Source: Lamellibrachia columna
Taxonomy: Eukaryota > Annelida > Polychaeta > Sabellida > Siboglinidae
Assembly: GCA_963662155.1 (NCBI GenBank)
Contig: OY759262.1
Span: 64,718,763 to 64,782,762 of the forward strand
Length of the DNA stretch: 64,000 nt
Reading direction: 5' to 3'
The notes under the pieces were generated by a model. It searched no databases. It saw only the letters and a list, made by a program, of their open reading frames with translations, and was not told where the DNA came from. The position numbers and the translations under genes were made by a program. Below, in pieces: positions 13,720 through 23,552 of the stretch. Each line of letters starts with the position of its first letter. Positions within the stretch are counted from its first letter, which is position 1.

Positions 13720-16700
13720 CAGTGTTGAGAAGGGTGGCGTCGTGGCTGTGATTCTCATCAGTGTTGAGAAGGGTGGCATCTTGGTTGTGATTCTCATCAG
13801 TGTTGAGACGGGTGGCGTCGTGGCTCTGATTCTCATCAGTGTTGAGACGGGTAGCGTCGTGGCTGTGATTGTCATCAGAATTGAGACGGGTGGTGTCGTG
13901 GCTCTGATTCTCATCAGTGTTGAGACGGGTGGCGACATGGCTGTGATTGTCATCAGTATTGAGACGGGTGGTGTCGTGGCTCTGATTCTCATCAGTGTTG
14001 AGACGGGTGGCGACGTGGCTGTGATTGTCATCAGTATTGAGACGGGTGGTGTCGTGGCTGTGATTCTCATCAGTGTTGAGACGGGTGGCGACGTGGCTGT
14101 GATTCTCATCAGTGTTGAGACGGGTGGTGTCGTGGCTGTGATTCTCATCAGTGTTGAGACGGCTGCCGTCGTGGCTGTGATTCTTATCAGCGTTGAGACG
14201 AGTGGCGTCGAGGCTGTGATTCTCATCAGTGTTGAGACGGGTGGCGTCGTGGTTGTGATTCTCATCAGTGTTGAGACGAGTGGCGTCGTGGCTATGATTC
14301 TCATCAGTGTTGAGACGGGTGGCGTCGTGGCTGTGATTTTCATCAGTGTTGAAACAGTTGGCGTCGTGGCTGTGATTCTCATCAGTGTTGAGACGGGTGG
14401 TGTCGTGGCTTTGATTCTCATCAGTGTTGAGACGGGTGGCGACGTGGCTGTGATTGTCATCAGTATTGAGACTTGTGGCTTCGTGGCTCTGATTCTCATC
14501 AGTGTTGAGACGGGTAGCGTCGTGGCTGTGATTGTCATCAGTATTGAGACGGGTGGTGTCGTGGCTCTGACTCTCATCAGTGTTGAGACGGGTGGCGACA
14601 TGGCTGTGATTGTCATCAGTGTTGAGACGGGTGGTGTCGTGGCTCTGATTCTCATCAGTGTTGAGACGGGTGGCGACGTGGCTGTGATTGTCATCAGTAT
14701 TGAGACGGGTGGTGTCGTGGCTCTGACTCTCATCAGTGTTGAGACGGGTGGCGACATGGCTGTGATTGTCATCAGTATTGGGACGGGTGGTGTCGTGGCT
14801 CTGATTCTCATCAGTGTTGAGACGGGTGGCGACGTGGCTGTGATTGTCATCAGTGTTCAGCTGGATGTCGTCGTGGCTGAGATTCTCATCAAGGTAGAGG
14901 TGGATGGCTTCGTGGTTGTGATTCTCATCAGTGTTGAAACGGGTGGCGTCGTGGCTGTGATTCTCATCAGTGTTGAGACGAGTGGCGTCGTGGCTGTGAT
15001 TTTCTTCAGAGTTGAGACTGGTGGCGTCGTGGTTGTGATTCTCATCAGTGTTGAGACGAGTGGCGTCGTGGCTGTGATTCTCATCAGTGTTGAGACGGGT
15101 GGCGTCGTGGTTGTGATTCTCATCAGTGTTGAGAAGGGTGGCGTCATGGCTGTGATTCTCATCAGTGTTGAGACGGGTGGCGTCATGGCTGTGATTCTCA
15201 TCAGTGTTGAGACGGGTGGCATCGTGGCTGTGATTCTCATCAGTGTTGAAACAGTTGGAGTCGTGGCTGTGATTCTCATTAGTGTTGAGACGGGTGGCGT
15301 CGTGGTTGTGATTCTCATCAGTGTTGAGACGAGTGGCTTCGTGGCTGTGATTCTCATCAGTGTTGAGACGGGTGGCGTCGTGGTTGTGATTCTCATCAGT
15401 GTTGAGATGGGTGGCATCGTGGCTGTGATTTTCATCAGTGTTGAAACAGTTGGCGTCGTGGCTGTGATTATCATCAGTGTTGAGACGGGTGGTGTCGTGG
15501 CTCTGATTCTCATCAGTGTTGAGACGGGTGGCGACGTGGCTGTGATTGTTATCAGTATTGAGACGGGTGGCGTCGTGGCTCTGATTCTCATCAGTGTTGA
15601 GACGGCTGGCGTCGTGGCTGTGATTCTCATCAGTGTTGAGACAGTTGGCGTCGTGGCTCTGATTCTCATCAGTGTTGAGACGGGTGGTGTCGTGGCTGTG
15701 ATTGTCATCAGTGTTTAGCTGGATGTCGTCGTGGCTGAGATTCTCATCAAGGTAGAGGTGGATGGCTTCGTGGTTGTGATTCTCATCAGTGTTGAAACGG
15801 GTGGCGTCGTGGCTGTGATTCTCATCAGTGTTGAGACGAGTGGCGTCGTGGCTGTGATTTTCCTCAGTGTTGAGACGGGTGGCGTCGTGGTTGTGATTCT
15901 CATCAGTGTTGAGACGAGTGGCGTCGTGGCTGTGATTCTCATCAGTGTTGAGACGGGTGGCGTCATGGCTGTGATTCTCATCAGTGTTGAGACGGGTGGC
16001 GTCATGGCTGTGATTCTCATCAGTGTTGAGACGGGTGGCATCGTGGCTGTGATTATCATCAGTGTTGAGACGGGTGGCGTCATGGCTGTGATTCTCATCA
16101 GTGTTGAGACGGGTGGCGTTATAGCTGTGATTCTCATCAGTGTTGAGACGGGTGGCATCGTGGCTGTGATTCTCATCAGTGTTGAAACAGTTGGCGTCGT
16201 GGCTGTGATTCTCATCAGCGTTGAGACGAGTGACTTCGAGGCTGTGATTCTCATCAGTGTTGAGACGGGTGGCGTCGTGGTTGTGATTCTCATCAGTGTT
16301 GAGACGAGAGGCGTCGTGGCTATGATTCTCATCAGTGTTGAGACGGGTGGCGTCGTGGTTGTGATCCTCATCAGTGTTGAGTCGGGTGGCATCGTGGCTG
16401 TGATTCTCATCAGTGTTGAAACAGTTGGCGTCGTAGCTGTGATTCTCATCAGTGTTGATACGGGTGGTGTCGTGGCTCTGATTCTCATCAGTGTTGAGAC
16501 GGGTGGCGACGTGGCTGTTATTGTCATCAGTATTGAGACGGGTGGTGTCGTGGCCCTGATTCTCATCAGTGTTGAGACGGGTGGCGACGTGGCTGTGATT
16601 GTCATCAGTATTGAGACGGGTGGTGTCGTGGCCCTGATTCTCATCAGTGTTGAGACGGGTGGCGACGTGGCTGTGATTGTCATCAGTATTGAGACGGGTG

Positions 16701-16759
16701 GTGTCGTGGCTCTGATTCTCATCAATGTTGAGACGGGTGGCGACGTGGCTGTGATTGTC

Positions 16760-16764
16760 ATCAG
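16760..16764. other. Target-site duplication, left copy (ATCAG)
   Basis: The five bases atcag precede the left LTR and are repeated right after the right LTR at 23548-23552. Removing the element and one copy restores the normal repeat text gtcatcagtattgagacg. Five bases is the usual duplication for BEL/Pao. The next base (t at 16765) also matches the right flank (t at 23553), so a 6-bp duplication cannot be fully excluded. Confidence 0.9.
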
Positions 16765-17420
16765 TAATTCGGCGATCCACACTGTTTCGTTTCCGTACAG
16801 GTTTTATTGGCGTTAACTGGTTACAAAATACATCTGTCGAACTGCAAAGAATAATAAGAACAATAAGTTAACTTGTTAGGGCGAAGTGTATTAAATAAAG
16901 CTAACAGTAAGCCTAAGCCTAATTACGCATCATACTAGACTAACTATCAAAACTACAATAGTACTATACTTTAGAAATAACACAATTATACTGCACTGTA
17001 TATAGGCGGATAGCACATAGAACGTAGCCTAACAGCGATAGGCGCACATGACCTACATAAACACGTGTAGCGGCGTGGACAATAAGCTTAGAGCTGTGCT
17101 GCCAGCGGGCCGACTTTCGCTAGATTTACGTAATACGATAGATGCTATGAAACAAACGAATCTATTACTAAGCTATGTATACATTCTAATTACTACGACA
17201 AATACAACTATGTGTACTATAAGTCAATAATCTACAGTTCTATACTCACATTTAGTGCGTGAAACAGTGGCTAAATTAGAATAAATGATACGGCGAACAG
17301 GCGAGCAGGCGATACGGCGACTGGCGAATAATGACGAGTGGTCACTGAGGCGTGTCACTAACGAGGTCAAGTCCCTAGCGGCTAAAACGTGTACAATAAA
17401 CTGGGTAAACTGCCGAAACA
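16765..17420 (-). repeat. 3' LTR of the BEL/Pao element
   Basis: 656 bp, matching 22892-23547 at a constant offset of 6127 with one substitution seen (17391). Read on the minus strand it begins TGTTTCGGCAG, with the canonical TGT, and ends CCGAATTA. Downstream of the coding frame it should supply the polyadenylation site. The left boundary (t at 16765) rests on the first base shared by both LTR copies; a boundary one base further in is possible. Confidence 0.95.
16803..16808 (-). promoter_or_regulatory. Candidate polyadenylation signal in the 3' LTR
   Basis: Minus-strand AATAAA about 40 bp before the LTR end, where the R/U5 region of an LTR would be expected. A TATA-like CTATATAC lies about 200 bp upstream on the same strand (around 17000-17007). 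The same pair occurs in the 5' LTR about 6127 bp to the right, where the TATA-like box could drive transcription. Assignment is by motif and position only. Confidence 0.45.
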
Positions 17421-17430
17421 CTCCCGCCTA
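17421..17430 (-). other. Polypurine-like tract of the BEL/Pao element
   Basis: On the minus strand the bases immediately before the 3' LTR read TAGGCGGGAG, directly abutting TGTTTCGG. This is where the plus-strand priming tract of an LTR element lies. It is short and contains one C and a leading T; a longer pyrimidine-rich run on the same strand lies just upstream (17440-17455). Confidence 0.6.
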
Positions 17431-17501
17431 GCTAATTGGAAAAAAAAAGGAAAAATATAAAACATTAGCGGTAAACAGAGCAGTTTGCAATATGATAACG
17501 T

Positions 17502-20500
17502 TCATTTTCTTCGTAAGCCGTTGCTCAATTCGTCGTCGGTGGCGATCAGGCACATCTTGTGAATAGGCCGATCATAGAGCCTTGCGTTGGCTGTTCGCAC
17601 GGTAGCCTTCCGTACTAGGCCATCATCACCGGGCTGGACAGCTGTGACGACGGCACGTTCCCACAGAGTGCGTGGGGCGGCCGCGCCCTTCATCCCGGGC
17701 TCCAGTAGAAGCACCAAGTCGCCGACTTGCAGGTTCTGCCGCGAGTGAAACCACTTCGAGCGAGCGATGAGATGCGGCGGCATGAATCTCAGCCACGTCT
17801 CCCAGAACAACTGGACACGCTGATGCAGAGCTTTCACAACTTCTCGCGGATGTGGACGGTCCTCGACAACGGGCTGCGGCACCGTTGGCTGGTCGAAGGG
17901 GTGAAGAATGTCGTTGCCGGTGACCGCAGGTGACCCGACAGGATCAGGTCCGTCGGGAAACAGCGGTCTCGAGTTGATAACGTACATCACCTCCGAGAGG
18001 AAGGTCTGCCATTCCTCGAAGGTGAATCGGCGCTTGAGGTAGTTGACGGCAGCATCGAGTCCTCGGCGGCAGCTACGTATGAGGGACTCGACGACACCGT
18101 TCATGTGGCTCGCCTTCGGCACGTTGAACTGCCACTCGAAGTGTGTTCGTTCGGCAGCGAGTTCTCGCTTGAGGCGCGAAACGTCCCACGAGTCGATCGC
18201 ATCACGGAGCGGTCGCTGCGCCCCCTGGAAGTTCTTGCCTCGATCACTGAAGACTGTCGTCGGGTGTACACCTCGGCGTGAGACAAATCGACGCCACGCG
18301 AGTAGGAATGATTCAGTGGATGCGCTGCTGGTTAGCTCCAGGTGGACGACTCGTGTGGTAGTACACGTCACGATCATCACAGATGATTCTGTCGTAACGT
18401 TTCTGCTGACTTTTGTCTGTAGCGGTCCGAAAAAGTCAACGGCCACAGCGGCGAACGGTGGCGTACAGGGGTTTCCTCGGAAGGCAGGTAAGATGCCCAT
18501 CTGTTGTTGTAGCATGGACTCCCGCCTGGTGCGACAGTACAGACATTTACTCGCCACAGACTTCAGCAGTTCTTTCCCATTGCCGATGTGGATTCCTTCC
18601 TTGGCGATGTTTGCGAGCACCACTCGGTACCCCTGGTGTAGATATCGTATGTGTTTTCGGCGAGCGTAGAGTTCGACGAGTGGACTGTTTCCTGGTAGGA
18701 TGATCGGGTGGCACACATCAGGATGCAGAGGCAACTGTCCGATGCGTCCCTCGGCGCGGACAATGCCCTTGGCGTCGAGCACTGGAGCGATGCTGGCGAA
18801 TGTTGAGCGACACGCGGCAAAGTCTTCTCGGAACTCCGACTGGCAGAGGAAGAAAAGCGCTTGCTGAGCGTCCTTCAGTTCTTCTGCTCCAATCGTTCTG
18901 GTATCGGCGCGGTTAACTCTCGGTTGCAGTATTCGTCTCCAGCGCGCAACGTGGCGGGTAAGGCGGTCCCATTCGCTGACTTGAGCGACGAGTCGATCTG
19001 CAATGGTCATGTCGGCGATGCATACATCATTGGCGCGAACATGATGTATACGGCGGTGACGTGGCGTGCGAGCTTTCTCGTTGCGACCTTCGATTCGTGT
19101 GGCGGCTTCAATCTCAGAGTCTTGTTCGCATGTAGACTCTTGCGGCCACGTGTCTTCATGTTGACGTAAGAAGAGCGGTCCCTCATGCCAGTACTGGAGT
19201 TCACGTACTGAGAGAGGCTTCGTGAGCGCGTCGGCGGCGTTCATGTTGGACGGGACGTAGCGAAACTCGTCCATGAAGCGCGGGTGTGTGTCCTGTATCT
19301 CTTGAATACGGGCAGACACGAACGGTTTGAAGTTGGCGGAGGCAGAGCGAACCCACTTCAGGACGGTTTGCGAATCGACCCAGAAGTGTATAGAGTCGAA
19401 TCCGCCCATGACGTCTTCGATGAACTTTGCGAGTCGAGACATGATGACGGCGGCCATCAACTCCAACCGTGGAATCGACTTCTTCTTCAGAGGAGCGACG
19501 AGTGCTTTCGCCATGACGAATGTCGTCGTCGTGGCGCCGTTGCTGAGTGGCCAACGTAGCCATAGAACAGCACCGTAGGCATTCGCACCTCCGTCGCTGA
19601 AGCAGTGTAGTTGTGGCTTGCCGACGCTATCGTTTGGCTTCACACAACGAGGCACTTGAAACTTCAATAACTCTTGCATCTGAATCACGTGTGTGTTCCA
19701 TCGCTGCTTGTCGTCGTCGTCGAGTGGTTCATCCCAAGACACACCACGGCGCCACAAGTCTTGTAGGTCGATGCGGAATGCTAACGAGACAGGCGACAGC
19801 ATGCCCAGAGGATCCCATATCTTCGCGACGAGACTCAGTATCGTTCGCTTCGTTACCGGGTCAGATTCCATTTCAACATCTTTGGCCTTCAGTGAAAACA
19901 GGTCGAGTGATTTGTCCCAATGATGACCTAAGACGTCGATTGTCGGCTCATCGGGGTTGTCATCTACTGCTGCATGATTCGAATGCCACGTCTTGATGTC
20001 AAACTTCCCTCTGGCGAGGACAGCATCGACTTCGTCTCTTGCTCTGATGGCATCTTCTGCAGTGGCGGTTGAGTGGCTGATGTCATCCATGTACATCTCG
20101 TTGTCGACGATGTAGCTTCCAATCGGTTCCGATTGACGACCGATTTCAGCAAGGATTCTGACGGAGTTGATGGCGATGTCCGGTGCGGGTCGTTCCCCGA
20201 ACGGTAGACGTATCCACTGGAATGCGATTGGCGGTGAGCACTCATCTCCAAATCGCCAAACGAACCGGTGAAAGATCTGGTCCGGTTCGGCAACTTCGAT
20301 CTGGTTAAACATCTTCTTCACGTCTCCCACGAGTGCGACTCGATCGCGACGCCAAGCGAGAAGACATGAGATGAGTGAGTTGAGCAGGTCGGGGCCTTTG
20401 TGAAAGCCGTCGTTGAGTGAAACGCCCTTGAACAGTGCGGCGGCGTTCCAGACGATGCGGGTCTTCGTGGTGGACTTGTCTTCTCGATAGACGGCGTGAT

Positions 20501-22853
20501 GCTCCAGATACCAACCACGCCCGTCGTGAGTCTCTTCAATCGTGAGTGGACGTACAAATCCCTGCGTGATGAGATTTCTGATTTCGGCGTTGTATGCTTC
20601 AAGACGACCATTTCGTCTCAAGGAGTTCTCTTGCTGATACATTCTGGCAACTGTCTTCTCCTTGTTGAAAGGGAGAGCCTCAGGGTATCCATCACGCCAA
20701 GGCATGAAGACTTTGATTCTTCCTTCCTTTGTGATGGAAGTAGTTGTCTTGGCGTGTAGTAAAAACTTCGATTCAGCTAGTTCCTTGTCACTGCAGATGC
20801 AGGCGGTCGTCGGCTTGACCCCCGCTACGTCGGAGTAGAACAGCTTCTTGATGTCATCTTCGATGAGTCGCTGCACGTGGTGAACTGCAGATCTAGCGAC
20901 GGCTCTTGGGGGCTGTATCTGACCACCATAGAGCACCCAGCCCAACCGTGTGCAGGCTGCACTCGGTAGTTGCGCTTCGTTCGTAGGTGAGGAGATCGTG
21001 TGAAGTGTTGAGATCAGGTAGGCCTGGTCGTATCCTACCAACAGGTCAATTTTCTCTTTCGCCAATGGAACGCAATCTCGCGCCGGTTGAAGGTACTCGT
21101 ACTGTTGAAACAGGCTGCTGTCGATCGCGGGCGCGTCGTGTGCTGGCACCTTGATTCCCATGGCGATGATGTCGTAGGCGATGCTCGCGTCTCTTTGCAC
21201 CGGTCGCACGCGAAGCACGTATCTCGCACTCTTCTCAGATCTGACTCCGCCCCCTGCTACACCGTAACGGAAGACTTGATCATCGCCGGTGATGCCAAGT
21301 CGCTTTGCCAGTGAATGTCTCACGAGGGTGGTGTCGCTTCCGGTGTCGAGAAAAGCGACTATCTTGTGCCACGCTCCTGTCGAGTCACGAACCTCCACGT
21401 AGGTTGACGGCGAGAACCGGCCTTGATTCCCGTGCAGGTGACCAAGGAAGGTTGGCGTTGACGTTGCGGCGCCTTGCTGTGGCGTAAAACTGGCGGATGC
21501 AGGGTTCATCTGTGACGTAGGTGGCGAGGCACGACGTGTCGTTGACGTTGGCGCTGACAACTGGCGATTCGGTTGACAGTTGAGTAGTCTGTGATGTCGA
21601 TCACCGCATTCGATGCATCGCTTCGGCCGTGTACAGTCGCTACTTCGGTGACGACCGTAACAGCTGAAACAGCGTCTGGCGGTTCTGATGACATCGCGGC
21701 GTTGTGCAGGTTGCATCGCTTGAAACGCCTGGCAGTCGATAAACTTGTGGTGAACTCCGCAGCCCAAGATACACGGATCGGTAAATGACGTTCCGGTTCC
21801 GTTGACGTGATGGAGTGACGATTTCTTCTCAGTCCTGGTCGATTTGGCTGGCATCAGTCGTTCACGCGCCTCTGTTTCTGCTCGTAGAAATTCGACGATT
21901 CTGTTGACGGAGAGTTGTTCTGCGGGGTGGTTCTGTCGCATCCAGCGTTCACACTCGTAGTAAAGTTCTGGCTCCAGCTTGCTGCTTACGATGCGTACCA
22001 CTGTGGGCGAGTCGAGTTCGCTCTCATTGCCGATTTCCGTGATTCGTCGCGCAAAGTCGGTCAATCGATCCAATACGGCTCTCATCTCTGATGCTGCATT
22101 CTGTTTGATCGGTCGAATGCCGTCCATGTCAGCGATGATTTCTTGGACTACAGCTGCCTTCGGTATCTTCTCTTCTAGCCGGCACCATACTCCGTTAGGG
22201 CCGCTCATAGCAGTGCAGCTGTCGATAGAGGCGGTCACTCGAGACGGCAGAACTGAGGCGTGCAGTATGTACATCAGCTTGTCTGCCTCCTTGCTGATAC
22301 CAGCGGAGTTGAAGTATTGTTCTAGCTGCAATCGCCACGAGTAGAAATTCTTGTTTTGGCCATCCCATCTTGGCGGATGCATTCCTGTCGTGCGGATTGA
22401 TGCGCTTTCTCTCGGGGTGACTAGCTTGTCGGTGATGATGCTCAGTGCTTCGAGCGTCTTGGCGAGAACGTCGGCGTTGGCGTTGGCGTCGGCGGGTTGC
22501 GTATCGTGCGTCCACCCTGTCTGCAGCTTGTCGATCTCTATTTCTCTAGCGGTGACTTCTTCAACGTTACTCTCAACATCGACGAAGCGAGCCGTTGGAC
22601 GTGAGACGCCTTCTTCGTCGTCTTCTCTTGCGATGTCATTCTCCAGCAAGACGGTCTCCATCTGCACGTTGATGTTATTGAGTTCTTCAAGCAAGAGTCG
22701 TGCGCGGCGTCGAGCATCATCTACAGTGTCGGCCTGTACGTCAGCTCCTTGGCCGACAACTGCGCGCAGTCTGTTGACGCACCTCGTCAGCAGACCCTTT
22801 TTGATCGTGCGCGTCTTCTTTAGGACTTCGTAGGCCCGAACTACTTCTTCCAT
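17502..22853 (-). CDS. BEL/Pao Gag-Pol polyprotein (1783 aa)
   Basis: A single intact frame encoding all proteins of the element. I start it at the ATG at 22851-22853 (context gccATGg); the frame is open 18 codons further up into the LTR, but only from a GTG. Order by residue: DUF1759-like Gag region at about 160-340; three zinc knuckles at about 361-426 (the last two fit CX2CX3HX4-5C); aspartic protease with DTGSD at 503-507; reverse transcriptase with the first catalytic Asp in GDVKKMF (about 844) and YMDD at 921-924; RNase H with D1087, E1131, D1160, D1208; integrase with an HX4H-X30-CX2C zinc site (1401-1440) and catalytic D1473, D1537, E1589 (D-X51-E); DUF5641-type C-terminus at about 1700-1775. 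Protease, reverse transcriptase, RNase H and integrase copy the RNA and insert the cDNA; Gag packages it. All catalytic residues are present. No frameshift separates Gag from Pol, as is usual in this superfamily. The short frames on both strands inside it are shadows. Confidence 0.95.
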   Translation of the reverse strand: MEEVVRAYEVLKKTRTIKKGLLTRCVNRLRAVVGQGADVQADTVDDARRRARLLLEELNNINVQMETVLLENDIAREDDEEGVSRPTARFVDVESNVEEVTAREIEIDKLQTGWTHDTQPADANANADVLAKTLEALSIITDKLVTPRESASIRTTGMHPPRWDGQNKNFYSWRLQLEQYFNSAGISKEADKLMYILHASVLPSRVTASIDSCTAMSGPNGVWCRLEEKIPKAAVVQEIIADMDGIRPIKQNAASEMRAVLDRLTDFARRITEIGNESELDSPTVVRIVSSKLEPELYYECERWMRQNHPAEQLSVNRIVEFLRAETEARERLMPAKSTRTEKKSSLHHVNGTGTSFTDPCILGCGVHHKFIDCQAFQAMQPAQRRDVIRTARRCFSCYGRHRSSDCTRPKRCIECGDRHHRLLNCQPNRQLSAPTSTTRRASPPTSQMNPASASFTPQQGAATSTPTFLGHLHGNQGRFSPSTYVEVRDSTGAWHKIVAFLDTGSDTTLVRHSLAKRLGITGDDQVFRYGVAGGGVRSEKSARYVLRVRPVQRDASIAYDIIAMGIKVPAHDAPAIDSSLFQQYEYLQPARDCVPLAKEKIDLLVGYDQAYLISTLHTISSPTNEAQLPSAACTRLGWVLYGGQIQPPRAVARSAVHHVQRLIEDDIKKLFYSDVAGVKPTTACICSDKELAESKFLLHAKTTTSITKEGRIKVFMPWRDGYPEALPFNKEKTVARMYQQENSLRRNGRLEAYNAEIRNLITQGFVRPLTIEETHDGRGWYLEHHAVYREDKSTTKTRIVWNAAALFKGVSLNDGFHKGPDLLNSLISCLLAWRRDRVALVGDVKKMFNQIEVAEPDQIFHRFVWRFGDECSPPIAFQWIRLPFGERPAPDIAINSVRILAEIGRQSEPIGSYIVDNEMYMDDISHSTATAEDAIRARDEVDAVLARGKFDIKTWHSNHAAVDDNPDEPTIDVLGHHWDKSLDLFSLKAKDVEMESDPVTKRTILSLVAKIWDPLGMLSPVSLAFRIDLQDLWRRGVSWDEPLDDDDKQRWNTHVIQMQELLKFQVPRCVKPNDSVGKPQLHCFSDGGANAYGAVLWLRWPLSNGATTTTFVMAKALVAPLKKKSIPRLELMAAVIMSRLAKFIEDVMGGFDSIHFWVDSQTVLKWVRSASANFKPFVSARIQEIQDTHPRFMDEFRYVPSNMNAADALTKPLSVRELQYWHEGPLFLRQHEDTWPQESTCEQDSEIEAATRIEGRNEKARTPRHRRIHHVRANDVCIADMTIADRLVAQVSEWDRLTRHVARWRRILQPRVNRADTRTIGAEELKDAQQALFFLCQSEFREDFAACRSTFASIAPVLDAKGIVRAEGRIGQLPLHPDVCHPIILPGNSPLVELYARRKHIRYLHQGYRVVLANIAKEGIHIGNGKELLKSVASKCLYCRTRRESMLQQQMGILPAFRGNPCTPPFAAVAVDFFGPLQTKVSRNVTTESSVMIVTCTTTRVVHLELTSSASTESFLLAWRRFVSRRGVHPTTVFSDRGKNFQGAQRPLRDAIDSWDVSRLKRELAAERTHFEWQFNVPKASHMNGVVESLIRSCRRGLDAAVNYLKRRFTFEEWQTFLSEVMYVINSRPLFPDGPDPVGSPAVTGNDILHPFDQPTVPQPVVEDRPHPREVVKALHQRVQLFWETWLRFMPPHLIARSKWFHSRQNLQVGDLVLLLEPGMKGAAAPRTLWERAVVTAVQPGDDGLVRKATVRTANARLYDRPIHKMCLIATDDELSNGLRRK

Positions 22854-22891
22854 GGCGTAGTGCACTTTCAGTAGGCTACATAAATTTCGAC
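22854..22891 (-). other. BEL/Pao 5' leader, primer-binding site not recognised
   Basis: Only 38 bp separate the 5' LTR from the chosen ATG. On the minus strand it begins GTCGAAATTTATG. A typical primer-binding site would begin TGG directly at the LTR edge, and none is seen. Either priming uses an internal tRNA segment, or the LTR boundary is slightly different. The coding frame stays open through this leader. Confidence 0.5.
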
Positions 22892-23547
22892 TAATTCGGC
22901 GATCCACACTGTTTCGTTTCCGTACAGGTTTTATTGGCGTTAACTGGTTACAAAATACATCTGTCGAACTGCAAAGAATAATAAGAACAATAAGTTAACT
23001 TGTTAGGGCGAAGTGTATTAAATAAAGCTAACAGTAAGCCTAAGCCTAATTACGCATCATACTAGACTAACTATCAAAACTACAATAGTACTATACTTTA
23101 GAAATAACACAATTATACTGCACTGTATATAGGCGGATAGCACATAGAACGTAGCCTAACAGCGATAGGCGCACATGACCTACATAAACACGTGTAGCGG
23201 CGTGGACAATAAGCTTAGAGCTGTGCTGCCAGCGGGCCGACTTTCGCTAGATTTACGTAATACGATAGATGCTATGAAACAAACGAATCTATTACTAAGC
23301 TATGTATACATTCTAATTACTACGACAAATACAACTATGTGTACTATAAGTCAATAATCTACAGTTCTATACTCACATTTAGTGCGTGAAACAGTGGCTA
23401 AATTAGAATAAATGATACGGCGAACAGGCGAGCAGGCGATACGGCGACTGGCGAATAATGACGAGTGGTCACTGAGGCGTGTCACTAACGAGGTCAAGTC
23501 CCTAGCGGCTAAAACGTCTACAATAAACTGGGTAAACTGCCGAAACA
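22892..23547 (-). repeat. 5' LTR of the BEL/Pao element
   Basis: 656 bp, the promoter-bearing LTR for the minus-strand transcript. It begins TGTTTCGGCAG at 23547 and ends at 22892. It is identical by eye to the 3' LTR except for c at 23518. The AATAAA motif is at 22930-22935. A 60-codon plus-strand frame occurs identically in both LTRs and is not considered a gene. Confidence 0.95.
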
Positions 23548-23552
23548 ATCAG
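23548..23552. other. Target-site duplication, right copy (ATCAG)
   Basis: Matches 16760-16764. It is followed directly by tattgagacgggtggtgtcg, which is the expected continuation of the interrupted 39-bp unit. Confidence 0.9.

Larger units (their letters stand above)
1..16764. repeat. 39-bp minisatellite array, block A (higher-order structure)
   Basis: About 430 tandem units of 39 bp sharing the core gtggctgtgattctcatcag; the array runs off the left window edge. Variants recur in fixed combinations: a 78-bp dimer alternates units with gtggctctgattctc and gacgtggctgtgattgtc (for example 120-650, 2110-2640, 5740-6190). A landmark unit starting tagctggatgtcg recurs at 1361, 3506, 4988, 6899, 8147, 9590, 11501, 12944 and 15716. 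A sister version starting cagctggatgtcg lies near 658, 2647, 6196, 9355, 10642, 12709 and 14857. Spacings between landmarks are multiples of 39 bp, apart from 3-bp adjustments near 10333, 10455 and 13693, so this is a higher-order repeat. The plus strand is G+T rich (27 of 39 bases in the consensus). Because 39 = 3 x 13, one plus and two minus frames stay open; I do not call these genes. Confidence 0.97.
16765..23547 (-). mobile_element. BEL/Pao LTR retrotransposon, complete, inserted in the 39-bp array
   Basis: A 6783-bp element on the minus strand: 5' LTR (22892-23547), 38-bp leader, one Gag-Pol reading frame, polypurine-like tract, 3' LTR (16765-17420). The domain order Gag with zinc knuckles, aspartic protease, reverse transcriptase, RNase H, integrase and a C-terminal DUF5641-type domain is diagnostic of BEL/Pao, in which integrase follows RNase H and Gag is fused to Pol. 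There is no env-like frame. The LTRs differ at one position that I can see (17391 g against 23518 c), the frame is intact and target duplications are perfect, so insertion is recent and the copy may be active. Oddities are a 3' LTR end reading GAATTA rather than the usual CA, and no recognisable tRNA primer site. Confidence 0.97.

Noticed and set aside
11..16816. Long plus-strand frames (Val/Ile/Glu/Gly rich) and minus-strand frames (Thr/Pro rich, mucin-like) across the 39-bp array
   Set aside because: The 39-bp unit is 13 codons and stop-free in three frames, so long frames arise automatically. The plus frame hits TAG at every T-type landmark, the Thr/Pro frame stops at every landmark, and none shows a plausible start, signal peptide or domain.
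17048..17230. 60-codon frame in the LTR, repeated at 23175-23357
   Set aside because: Identical because the LTRs are identical; no recognisable domain and opposite in strand to the element.
17727..22833. Numerous short frames on both strands within the BEL/Pao coding region
   Set aside because: They overlap the intact 1783-residue polyprotein in other frames and lack motifs.
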